Source: an uncultured Clostridia bacterium | GTDB taxonomy: Bacteria; Bacillota; Clostridia; Oscillospirales; Butyricicoccaceae | Length of the DNA stretch: 6,720 nt | NCBI GenBank assembly: GCA_910589115.1 | Contig: CAJUSB010000146.1 | Location: forward strand, 265 to 6,984 | Direction of reading: 5' to 3' | In this document: piece by piece, positions 1-6,595 of the stretch | Position numbering within the stretch: the first letter of the stretch is position 1 | How the letters are laid out: the number at the start of each line of letters is the position of its first letter | Translations under genes and position numbers: made by a program | Notes under the pieces: model-generated | What the model saw: the letters and a program-made list of their open reading frames with translations, nothing else | What the model was told of the DNA's origin: nothing | Databases searched by the model: none

Positions 1-48
1 CCTGCCGCTCCCCGCGAAGGGGCGTACGCAGTAACGAGCTGCAAAGCG

Positions 49-1263
49 CTAACCCAGGAATCGTAAAATTTCCGATATCACGGCTGCCGCGATAGCTGCC
101 GTCAGCCAGACACGGTTCCATCGTAAGCTGCGCGCTAACTTGCTGTTTCGTTCCGCAAGCATCTTTTGCGTTGCCTCAGCTTCCGTGATTCGCCGCTTGA
201 GCTCCCGGCGTTCAGCGTTCCACCACTCCGATATGTCCGGTGCAGGATCAACAGGCCGCGCGGGTGGAGCCGGACGGACAGTCGGAGCAGGCCGAGGTGT
301 TGGAGCAGGCCGTGCAGGCGGAGCCTGGCGGGGCGCTTGGGCAGTACGAGCCGGACGCGAAGGCGGGACAGCACGTGGCGGGGCAGGCCGGGGAGGTGGA
401 GCCGGTTGTGCAGTCAGGTTCGGGCGGAGCAGCGGCGGAGGCTGTTCCGCCGGGGCAGGACGAGAGGGCCGGGCTGCCTCTATAGTCTTGGTTTCGTCTG
501 GGAGCAGTGCGGTGTCATCGTCCTCCGGTTCGGGTTCCGGTTCCGCTGAAAAAAGCAGTCCTTCCGATAAGTCTGACAGAATGGAGAATTTGGGCTGCGC
601 CCGCGCCGCAGGCCGCGCAGGTGCAGCCGCCGGACGCGGCGCAGGCAGGTCTTCCCGGCTCGTATCCAGCATGTTCCGATACTGCCGGATTTTCATGCAG
701 TTTTGAGGGCACTGTGCAGAAATACGGTTTTGAGACAGGAAGTAATCCCAGTCCCCCTCTAACACTATAAAGCTGATCTGTGCGCCCGTCATGCGCACCT
801 TTGCCTGGCTGCCCCCCCCTCCTGCGGCGATACAAGAGGCAATCAGCGCCTGTAATCCGCCAAAATCTGTGACCGTGTAGCCAATCTCACTATCATTAAG
901 CACCAGCAGGCCGCCGAGCTTCCGCGATACCGCCCGGAAGCAAAGCAGGAATCCATTCGCAAGGCTTTGCATCTCATCCGGGCTGCCGCCTGTAAATGCA
1001 CAGTTCAAAAAGACCTTTTTCCCTGGGGTGTTCGGAGGCAGGCTGTCATTCCGGTATTCAAAATGCTTTACCAGAAAATATTCTGTGCCCGCATCACAGC
1101 CCGCAGCCGCAGCCGTTCCGCCGTGCATCATAATCTGGTTGACCAACGGCGGAATGTCGTCTTCACGGGGCCGCCGGACTGTCCGTGCCTGTAAGTCTAC
1201 AAAGGCTTTTTGATAGCCCACCGGGGAGCCACTGTAGGAACAATATAAAAATACGTTTATCAT
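49..1263 (-). CDS. Tail-anchored protein: unrecognised N-terminal domain, Pro-rich linker, coiled coil, membrane tail (404 aa)
   Basis: The N-terminal domain (about 1-190) is paralogous to that of the preceding gene: LYCSYSGSPVGYQ (6-18), MMHGG (45-49), TEYF (60-63), PNTPGKKVFLNC and VLEGDWDYFL (167-176). A low-complexity linker (about 205-345) rich in Pro, Arg and Ala follows. It contains an acidic EPEPEPEDDD patch (241-250) and four six-residue RxAPxx repeats (312-335). A charged helix with coiled-coil character (about 347-380) precedes a weakly hydrophobic C-terminal tail (385-403, including E398 and R401). The layout suggests a cytosolic head held off the membrane by a flexible spacer. 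A GTG at 1272 overlaps the ribosome binding site, so ATG 1263 is preferred, with GGGAG 8 nt upstream. It lies 17 nt after the previous stop. A run of eight G on the coding strand (812-819) lies inside the N-terminal domain. Function unknown; membrane insertion of the tail is less certain than for the neighbour. Confidence 0.8.
   Translation of the reverse strand: MINVFLYCSYSGSPVGYQKAFVDLQARTVRRPREDDIPPLVNQIMMHGGTAAAAGCDAGTEYFLVKHFEYRNDSLPPNTPGKKVFLNCAFTGGSPDEMQSLANGFLLCFRAVSRKLGGLLVLNDSEIGYTVTDFGGLQALIASCIAAGGGGSQAKVRMTGAQISFIVLEGDWDYFLSQNRISAQCPQNCMKIRQYRNMLDTSREDLPAPRPAAAPARPAARAQPKFSILSDLSEGLLFSAEPEPEPEDDDTALLPDETKTIEAARPSRPAPAEQPPPLLRPNLTAQPAPPPRPAPPRAVPPSRPARTAQAPRQAPPARPAPTPRPAPTVRPAPPARPVDPAPDISEWWNAERRELKRRITEAEATQKMLAERNSKLARSLRWNRVWLTAAIAAAVISEILRFLG
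259..330 (-). repeat. 18-bp in-frame repeat encoding four RxAPxx hexapeptides
   Basis: Four consecutive 18-bp units inside the linker of the 404-aa protein encode RQAPPA, RPAPTP, RPAPTV and RPAPPA. On the plus strand the core GGAGCAGGCCG recurs exactly at 284-294 and 302-312, with diverged versions on either side. Such units can expand or contract by slippage without shifting the frame, changing spacer length. Confidence 0.75.
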
Positions 1264-1271
1264 GGCAGGCA

Positions 1272-1276
1272 CTCCC
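1272..1276 (-). promoter_or_regulatory. Ribosome binding site that sets the ATG start of the 404-aa protein
   Basis: GGGAG on the minus strand, 8 nt before ATG 1263. The in-frame GTG at 1272 shares bases with it. The site is shorter than those of the other genes, so the last gene may be translated more weakly. Confidence 0.7.
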
Positions 1277-1280
1277 GCGC

Positions 1281-2159
1281 TTATAAAGCGGACTTGCGGC
1301 GTTTGCCTTTGTCGGTTTCCTGTTTTATCCTATGGCAGGGGCAGCGGAACAATGCCGGATGGTTTTGCGGCAGCATGGCAGGCTCCCGCTTTGCACGGCG
1401 CGTTTTGGAATGCCGGTACAGACACGCCGCCAGCATAAGGAAGCCAGCCGCAGCCACAATAGGCCAGAACCGTTCCGGTTCCGCCGGAAGCCCCTCATCT
1501 GATTCCGTTTCCTCCGCGCCAATCGTGACATAATTCCAAAGGCCGGTGGGGTCGCGCGTTTCGCCAAGGAAGTAAGAGACGCTCCCTTCCAGCAGTGCAA
1601 ATTCATATACGCCGGTGATTTCCTGCGTGCGGAGCAGCCGAAAGGCTGCGTCCAGCCGTTCCGGCGCAAGGCCGCAGGGCGTGTCGGAAATTTCCGGCTC
1701 ACCGCTCGCCGCAAAAGCATCATACCGGCGGCACGCAGCCTCCGTCAGTGCATTCCACTTCGCCGTATCGACCGCATAGGAACAGGCCTGGTCCTGCGCC
1801 GTCAGGCATGCCGCCAGCCTGGCTGAAAAAGCCTGCGACTGCGTATAAGCCTCGTAGGCAATCGCGCACAGCGTTTTCAGCTCCCGCGCGGGTACGGTTA
1901 CAGCTAAGTTCATATACCAGCGGCGGCCCGGCGCGTCCGGCGCAGTATCCTGCCGGGTCTCGCGCAGATCCTTGAGGACGAAATAATAGGTGTTTTCATC
2001 CAGCCCGAAAACCGACTTTGCACCACCGTGCAGCAGCAGATCTTCGACGGTGGCACAGTCGCTTCCATGCAGGCTCTGCCCGCCGTTTTCCGGCTCAAAC
2101 AGGACTCGCTGATAGCCCACAGGCGACATATTATAGGAACAGTAGAAGTGTACCTTCAT
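1281..2159 (-). CDS. Membrane-anchored protein with unrecognised N-terminal domain (292 aa), paralogue of the last gene
   Basis: I do not recognise this family. The N-terminal domain (about 1-205) opens with FYCSYNMSPVGYQ (5-17), has an LLLHGG block (41-46), a TYYF block (57-60), a PDAPGRRWYMNL block and ends with LLEGSVSYFL (189-198). All of these recur in the last gene of the operon. A short acidic linker leads to a hydrophobic helix at about 231-248, then a basic, Lys/Arg-rich tail of about 44 residues containing CPCH. There is no signal peptide, so the N-terminal domain is probably cytosolic despite the positive charges after the helix. An ATG at 2180 overlaps the preceding stop, but ATG 2159 is preferred because AAGGAGG lies 9 nt before it and the protein then starts right at the conserved domain. 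Association with the three GTPases suggests an adaptor, effector or regulator. GTPase-associated protein N-terminal domains are a candidate relationship, untested. Confidence 0.8.
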   Translation of the reverse strand: MKVHFYCSYNMSPVGYQRVLFEPENGGQSLHGSDCATVEDLLLHGGAKSVFGLDENTYYFVLKDLRETRQDTAPDAPGRRWYMNLAVTVPARELKTLCAIAYEAYTQSQAFSARLAACLTAQDQACSYAVDTAKWNALTEAACRRYDAFAASGEPEISDTPCGLAPERLDAAFRLLRTQEITGVYEFALLEGSVSYFLGETRDPTGLWNYVTIGAEETESDEGLPAEPERFWPIVAAAGFLMLAACLYRHSKTRRAKREPAMLPQNHPALFRCPCHRIKQETDKGKRRKSAL

Positions 2160-2168
2160 CGAAAAAGG

Positions 2169-2175
2169 CCTCCTT
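2169..2175 (-). promoter_or_regulatory. Ribosome binding site that sets the ATG start of the 292-aa protein
   Basis: AAGGAGG on the minus strand, 9 nt before ATG 2159. The longer reading from ATG 2180 would place this site inside the coding sequence and has no comparable site of its own, so the seven extra N-terminal residues are rejected. Confidence 0.85.
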
Positions 2176-2179
2176 AACA

Positions 2180-3241
2180 TTATAAATTCAACGGATTTTG
2201 AAGCATTTTATAGCCGTTCTCGTCCTTTTTTAGATGGGAGGTGATCCGGCTGTACGCCTCGGAAAAACGCTTGCTGCGCAGCAGCATCCAGCCGATCAGG
2301 TAGGCAATAAGATATATGGGCGGAAGTGCAAGCGCAAGCGGCACTGCACTTCGCATCGGGCTTTCGCGCAGGCGCTCCTGCACCTTCTTGGAGGAATTGA
2401 CCAAAAAAGCAAGAATATACAACACTGGCTGCTCACAGTATCGGGGCTGGAACAGCTTGTCGCCAATAAAACGATAATACACATACTGCGGCCTTCCCGC
2501 CGGTTTTTGCCGCAGGACCCGTCCGGTTTCATCCCGTCCAAAGCTGTCAAAGGCCAGCGAACCCATGGTCAGGATCGGCGTGATTCCGACTGTGACCCGC
2601 GACTGAAAGGCCGGTTTGGTCAGAAATTCAATCAGGCTGCGGAACTCCCGTTCTACCCGCCGCGCGACCTCGTTCATTTGCCCTTCCGCATAGTATTTCT
2701 CACATTTCAGCGGAATAAACAGCACCATTTTGGGGCTTGGTTTGTTCGTCTCATCTGTAAATCCGGCATTTTCAATCGCGCTTTTCAGCGGCATTGGCTT
2801 ATGGAATACGGAGGAATATTTTCCGTTCTCCTCCATCAGGTGGATGGTGTCTACGGCAACCAGAAGGATGCTGCTCTGACGGATTCGTTCGGCTGTTTCT
2901 TCGCTGGTCAGCTCCTCGCCCGGGATATCATGGAAAACCATTGTAGCGATTTCCCGGCTGCGGTGTTTGTTCCGATAGGATACCGTAAAGGTATAAGTAT
3001 CCGGGTTCAGTGTCGGGTTTTCGTCCAGTGTGAATTGTTCCTGTCCCCAGTATTCGTCAAAAATATCCTTCAGGCCGATGAGCTTGCTGTCGATAAAGGC
3101 ACTCGTGTTTGCATCGGCTTTCAGCAGGAAGCCCGTATCCCGGGCCACCTCCTGGAAGCTGCCGATCATAGAGGCAAGCACGCTGCTTTTGCCCGCCCGG
3201 CGTGCACCGAACATCAGGACATGCATCGTTTTATCAGCCAT
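2180..3241 (-). CDS. Membrane-associated small P-loop GTPase (353 aa), paralogue of the preceding gene
   Basis: Same fold plan as its upstream neighbour. P-loop GARRAGKS (G12-S19), G3 DIPG (D105-G108), VDTIHLME (130-137), G4-like IPLKCEKYY (176-184), SRVTVGITPIL (214-224), PRYCEQP (266-272) and a C-terminal DENGYKMLQN tail. It differs by a hydrophobic stretch at about 299-321, flanked by Arg/Lys and with a Pro-Pro pair near its middle (P307-P308). The soluble paralogue lacks this stretch. The segment may be a transmembrane helix or a re-entrant membrane hairpin. The start is ATG 3241, with AAGGGGG 6 nt upstream, overlapping the stop codon of the preceding gene, so translation is probably coupled. 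The tandem arrangement suggests duplication, with one copy soluble and one membrane-bound, possibly working as a heterodimer. The biochemical role is unknown. Confidence 0.85.
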   Translation of the reverse strand: MADKTMHVLMFGARRAGKSSVLASMIGSFQEVARDTGFLLKADANTSAFIDSKLIGLKDIFDEYWGQEQFTLDENPTLNPDTYTFTVSYRNKHRSREIATMVFHDIPGEELTSEETAERIRQSSILLVAVDTIHLMEENGKYSSVFHKPMPLKSAIENAGFTDETNKPSPKMVLFIPLKCEKYYAEGQMNEVARRVEREFRSLIEFLTKPAFQSRVTVGITPILTMGSLAFDSFGRDETGRVLRQKPAGRPQYVYYRFIGDKLFQPRYCEQPVLYILAFLVNSSKKVQERLRESPMRSAVPLALALPPIYLIAYLIGWMLLRSKRFSEAYSRITSHLKKDENGYKMLQNPLNL

Positions 3242-3247
3242 TTCCGG

Positions 3248-3254
3248 CCCCCTT
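3248..3254 (-). promoter_or_regulatory. Ribosome binding site of the 353-aa GTPase, overlapping the upstream stop codon
   Basis: AAGGGGG on the minus strand, 6 nt before ATG 3241. Its AA belongs to the TAA stop of the preceding gene. The match to the consensus is weaker than for the other genes, which fits dependence on ribosomes finishing the upstream paralogue. Confidence 0.6.
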
Positions 3255-4254
3255 ACAAACCAATGGCGTTTTGCAGCAGGACAAAGCCGTCCTCATCCCG
3301 GCGGTTGATTTTTTCGGCCAGCGGCTGGAGTTCGGCACGCAGCTCTTTACCGTCTGCATCATTAAACAACAGGCTGCGCAGCTTCCAGAGAAATCCGTCG
3401 CGGTAGCCGTCAGAGGTTTTCAGGATGTAAGCAATGGCGTAAAGCAGCGGCTGGTCGCAGTAGCGCGGCAGATATTTAGCTTCCTTGCCGCAGTTTGCGT
3501 GATAGATATATTCTTGGCTGGCGGTTGGGCTCGGGCTCTGCCCCTCAAAGCCGAAAAATTTGAGTCCGCCCAAAGAGAGGATGGGCAGGATGGCTGCTGT
3601 GCAGCGCGAACGGAGCGCGGGTTCGGCGATATATTCCAACAGCTCGCGGTAACCGCTGCGCACGGCATCGACCACCTGCGGCATCATGTGCTGATAGTAA
3701 TACTTTTCGCACTTGATGGGGACAAACAGGATCATCCGTTCCGCGATTTCGTCCGTAGTCAGCTGCTCTTTGATAAAGTGGGTGATATGGTTTGCCTTAT
3801 TGCTGCTGATATGCCGCTTTCCGAAACCGCGTTCATCCATATCCTCCATCAGGCAGGGCGTGTCTATCGCGAAAATAATGACGTGGCTTTCGCGGATGTA
3901 GTCCTTGACCTCTTTATAATGGTCCGGGCATGTGAACCATTCGCCGGGGATGTCGGTAAACTCGGCCTGAATGCCGGTCCTCTTTCCGGCCAGCGTCAGC
4001 GTAAAGGGATAGCTTGCAGGCTCCTGGCTGGCGTTGTCGTCGCTGACGCGGACGAAATCCTCCATATCGGGGTCGTCAAAATAGGATTCCGACAGGTCGT
4101 AGGTATCTTGCAGGCGGCTGACCAGTACATTGTCTGCGCCCAGAGAAAGGTTTGTGCCTGCAAGCGTTGCATCCGCATTGTGCCAGAGGGAGGTTAGCAC
4201 GGTTGTTTTCCCGCAGCGGCGGCCGCCCACCATGAAAATCCTGATTTTCTTCAT
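3253..4254 (-). CDS. Soluble small P-loop GTPase (333 aa), paralogue of the next gene
   Basis: Predicted cytosolic GTPase. The P-loop sits at the extreme N-terminus, GGRRCGKT (G10-T17). G3 is DIPG (D101-G104). The next strand ends in AIDTPCLME (129-137), and the G4-like motif is VPIKCEKY (178-185), where IKCE stands in for N/TKxD. Further blocks shared with the downstream paralogue are SRxTxxIxPIL (216-226), PRYCDQP (263-269) and a C-terminal DEDGFVLLQN tail. No membrane segment is seen. An upstream in-frame GTG at 4263 overlaps the ribosome binding site, so ATG 4254 is preferred: AAGGAG lies 8 nt before it. The gene begins 19 nt after the large GTPase gene and ends 11 nt before its paralogue. 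It resembles the predicted TRAFAC 'double-GTPase' families, but that is an inference from motifs and gene pairing, not a family match I could test. Confidence 0.85.
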   Translation of the reverse strand: MKKIRIFMVGGRRCGKTTVLTSLWHNADATLAGTNLSLGADNVLVSRLQDTYDLSESYFDDPDMEDFVRVSDDNASQEPASYPFTLTLAGKRTGIQAEFTDIPGEWFTCPDHYKEVKDYIRESHVIIFAIDTPCLMEDMDERGFGKRHISSNKANHITHFIKEQLTTDEIAERMILFVPIKCEKYYYQHMMPQVVDAVRSGYRELLEYIAEPALRSRCTAAILPILSLGGLKFFGFEGQSPSPTASQEYIYHANCGKEAKYLPRYCDQPLLYAIAYILKTSDGYRDGFLWKLRSLLFNDADGKELRAELQPLAEKINRRDEDGFVLLQNAIGL

Positions 4255-4262
4255 TTGATGCA

Positions 4263-4268
4263 CTCCTT
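4263..4268 (-). promoter_or_regulatory. Ribosome binding site that sets the ATG start of the 333-aa GTPase
   Basis: AAGGAG on the minus strand, 8 nt before ATG 4254. The alternative in-frame GTG at 4263 overlaps this site and would leave no room for ribosome binding, so the three-residue-longer product is unlikely. Confidence 0.8.
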
Positions 4269-4273
4269 TTTCA

Positions 4274-6580
4274 TTACAGGCTTAAAACAAAGCTATCTTT
4301 CCGGTTGTATTTTTGCAGCTGGGCAATGCTGCCGTTCCAGTGTTCAAGTGCCTTTCCGGCCTGTTCGCTTGCCATCAGTTCGCGGCTCCAGATGCGTCCG
4401 GCAAAACTGCTGTAGAGTTTGAACCATGCCGCCACAGCGCCCTCGGAGGTGCTGATACGCTCAAAAAATTCATCACATACTGCAAAAATGGCCTCATTCG
4501 GCGAAATATAAAAGGTTTGAAGCGTAGTTTTCAACTGTTCCTGCACGCCCTTGAGTGCGATTCGGAGCTGGAAAGCAATACTTTTCGCAGTATCGCTGGG
4601 AAAATTGACATTCGCCATATTGGGATTTGCGCGGCTGATTTCATACAGGCTCATACGGACTTTATGCATCAGGGAACCGCGCACACTGAAATCAAATTCG
4701 TACAGGAACAGGAACGCACGCCGGATCTGTTCATAGTCGGGGTCTTCCAGATGCGTTTCGGCAAAGGTGTGCAGCCATTCAAAGAGGTTTCCGTCACTGG
4801 CGGGCGGCTGGATGCGGCCCAGCAGGCCGTCCTCCAAGAGGATGCGTGTCATCTGGTTTTTGAAATCGGCAATCATCGGCTGTAGGGAAACGCGGTCCAT
4901 TTCAATAAACTGCTGCGTAAGCTGTGAACGGGCGACATCCAGGAAGTGGATATAGGTCTCTGCGGTGGATGCTGCGCCGTGGGTGTCGATGTAGGCCTGC
5001 ACGGTCTCCTGTGGCGGAGCAATCTGCATGAGATTTCCCGTGATTTCTTCAAGGCGAACGCTTAATGCTTCGCATTTTTCGTTGCGTTTCTTGCCGCATT
5101 CGCGGTTGATGCTGCGCAGTGCAACGGTCAGTCCGCCGTTGTAGGTGCGATCGAACAGGCGATAGACTTCATTGGTCAGGTTGCCTCCGGCGCTGCATTT
5201 GACGAGGCCTTCCGCGGCCCGGCACAGTGCGTCGTAGGCTTTCCAGGTGCGTTCGGCTTGTGGGGAAAGTGCGTCCACATAGGCGCGGTCGATTGCGGCG
5301 AGATTATCGGAGAGTGCTTCCAGCAGTGGCACCAGGAATTGTTCCCGCACTTCGTCCGGGTCGGTAACGTCTACAATTTTGTTCATGATAGCGGGAAGGT
5401 ATTTGCCGAGTTCCATTGACTGGCGGTAGTTTTCGCAGGTTGCGAAGTTGTCAAACCGGCGGTTTTCGGCATTTTCCCGGCTGTGATTGAGCAGGAAAGC
5501 GAACCATTTATCCATTTGTTTATCTTCAAACAGCCTGCGGACCTCATCAAAAATTTTCAGCTCTTGAGAAAGCGGGCTGCCGCCGGTATTTGCATCCGGG
5601 AACTTAAAGAAAACGACGGCGTCACTGTCTTCTTGAATGGTTTCCAGCATTTTCTGGTTTGCGTCCACGTCGGCGGCACCGAGGCCGACGGTATCTACCA
5701 GGCGGATTTTCCCTGCATCGCGGCAGGGGAAGGCTTTGACGATCCGGGCTTCTTTTACGCCGACAAAACGGAAGTAACGCTGGAAATCGGGGTCGGTTGC
5801 ATCGAGGCCGTTATGCTGTGCAACGTAGGTCATGATGCGGTCTTCATCTTCCATCCATTCGGGGTCGTGGCCGATCAGGCTGCACCAGTCGTCATAATGC
5901 TCGACATAACGCTGCCAGAAGGTTGTTTTTTTCGCGGAAGCGTCCGCTTTGTTTTCGGATACGTTTGCGAGCAGGAGGGCGAGCCGTTCGGGCGTGTAAT
6001 CCGGAAGGTCCTCCATGCGGTAGATGCGTTCGGTGTGGTTTGAGATGGTATCGAGGTAGCTTTGCGCTTCGGCTAAGATATCGTCTTTTGTTTTGTATGT
6101 CATGCAGACGCGGACATGGGTGTTATCGCCGTTTTCGATGATGGAACCTGCGCCGGTGCAGTGGTCGCCGTTAAAGGCAGGGATGCAGCGGTTATCGAGT
6201 CCGGAGATTGAGCGGAGCAGGCGGCTTTTGCCCTGGCGGGCGGGGCCAACGACGGAGATATTGATGAAGTCGCGTGCGAAGCGGCGCTGCAATGCTTCGT
6301 AATCTCTGCGGAGCGCCCGTGCGTCTTGCAAAAAGGATGCGGCGGAGATACTGCTGACTGCTGCGAGCAGTTTGACGTTGCCGTCTAAGATGGTGTGCCA
6401 GGGGGAATCCTGACGGGGGGCACCGTTTTCATTGATGGCGCTGCTGCGGAGGCTGTCCAGTGCTTCGGCGGCGGCGATGGCGGCGTCCAGGCTGCGAATG
6501 CGTGCATCCAGCAGCACATTTCTGCTTTTGCGTGCGGCAATAATCTCATCAATTTTGGTACTGATATTCTTTGATTCCAA
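4274..6580 (-). CDS. Large dynamin-like P-loop GTPase (768 aa), first gene of the operon
   Basis: Predicted large GTPase of the TRAFAC/dynamin-like type. A helical, charged N-terminal region (about 1-105) precedes the P-loop GPARQGKS (G112-S119). A candidate G2 threonine is T142 in HCTG, and G3 is DTVG (D296-G299) followed by LG. The G4 position is degenerate: LLNHSRE around N365 replaces N/TKxD. The roughly 150 residues between G2 and G3 are much longer than in dynamin, suggesting an insertion. The remaining roughly 350 residues look helical, like a stalk, and I see no membrane segment. The start is TTG at 6580, chosen because AAGGAGG lies 8 nt upstream and no ATG/GTG competes nearby. It is followed after 19 nt by the small GTPase gene, so co-transcription is likely. 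The dynamin-like label rests on size and motif order; another large GTPase family is possible. Confidence 0.85.
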   Translation of the reverse strand: MESKNISTKIDEIIAARKSRNVLLDARIRSLDAAIAAAEALDSLRSSAINENGAPRQDSPWHTILDGNVKLLAAVSSISAASFLQDARALRRDYEALQRRFARDFINISVVGPARQGKSRLLRSISGLDNRCIPAFNGDHCTGAGSIIENGDNTHVRVCMTYKTKDDILAEAQSYLDTISNHTERIYRMEDLPDYTPERLALLLANVSENKADASAKKTTFWQRYVEHYDDWCSLIGHDPEWMEDEDRIMTYVAQHNGLDATDPDFQRYFRFVGVKEARIVKAFPCRDAGKIRLVDTVGLGAADVDANQKMLETIQEDSDAVVFFKFPDANTGGSPLSQELKIFDEVRRLFEDKQMDKWFAFLLNHSRENAENRRFDNFATCENYRQSMELGKYLPAIMNKIVDVTDPDEVREQFLVPLLEALSDNLAAIDRAYVDALSPQAERTWKAYDALCRAAEGLVKCSAGGNLTNEVYRLFDRTYNGGLTVALRSINRECGKKRNEKCEALSVRLEEITGNLMQIAPPQETVQAYIDTHGAASTAETYIHFLDVARSQLTQQFIEMDRVSLQPMIADFKNQMTRILLEDGLLGRIQPPASDGNLFEWLHTFAETHLEDPDYEQIRRAFLFLYEFDFSVRGSLMHKVRMSLYEISRANPNMANVNFPSDTAKSIAFQLRIALKGVQEQLKTTLQTFYISPNEAIFAVCDEFFERISTSEGAVAAWFKLYSSFAGRIWSRELMASEQAGKALEHWNGSIAQLQKYNRKDSFVLSL

Positions 6581-6588
6581 AGGAATCG

Positions 6589-6595
6589 CCTCCTT
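6589..6595 (-). promoter_or_regulatory. Ribosome binding site that sets the TTG start of the large GTPase
   Basis: AAGGAGG on the minus strand, 8 nt before the TTG at 6580. A near-perfect site at ideal spacing supports the unusual start codon. The TTG may hold down translation of this first gene. Confidence 0.85.

Noticed and set aside
10..22. Hairpin CCCC-GCGAA-GGGG downstream of the last gene as an intrinsic terminator
   Set aside because: The stem is only four pairs and no T run follows on the minus strand, so it does not meet terminator criteria. The operon's terminator is probably beyond the window.
140..706. Plus-strand Gly/Ala/Arg-rich open frame
   Set aside because: Low-complexity product created by reading the Pro/Ala/Arg-coding linker DNA on the opposite strand.
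2160..2180. ATG 2180 overlapping the preceding stop codon as the start of the 292-aa gene
   Set aside because: A full AAGGAGG lies between this ATG and ATG 2159 at correct spacing for the latter, and the conserved domain shared with the paralogue begins at ATG 2159.
2234..3406. Long plus-strand open frame (390 codons) opposite the 353-aa GTPase gene
   Set aside because: It is antisense to a gene with clear P-loop and DxxG motifs, has no convincing ribosome binding site and shows no recognisable domain. It is explained by codon bias of the real gene.
3202..4197. Plus-strand open frame (331 codons) opposite the 333-aa GTPase gene
   Set aside because: Antisense shadow of a gene with strong GTPase motifs; no ribosome binding site or family signal.
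5926..5932. A7 run on the coding strand of the large GTPase as a programmed frameshift site
   Set aside because: The zero frame reads GCG AAA AAA ACA, which does not fit the X XXY YYZ slippery arrangement, and the reading frame continues normally through the known motifs.
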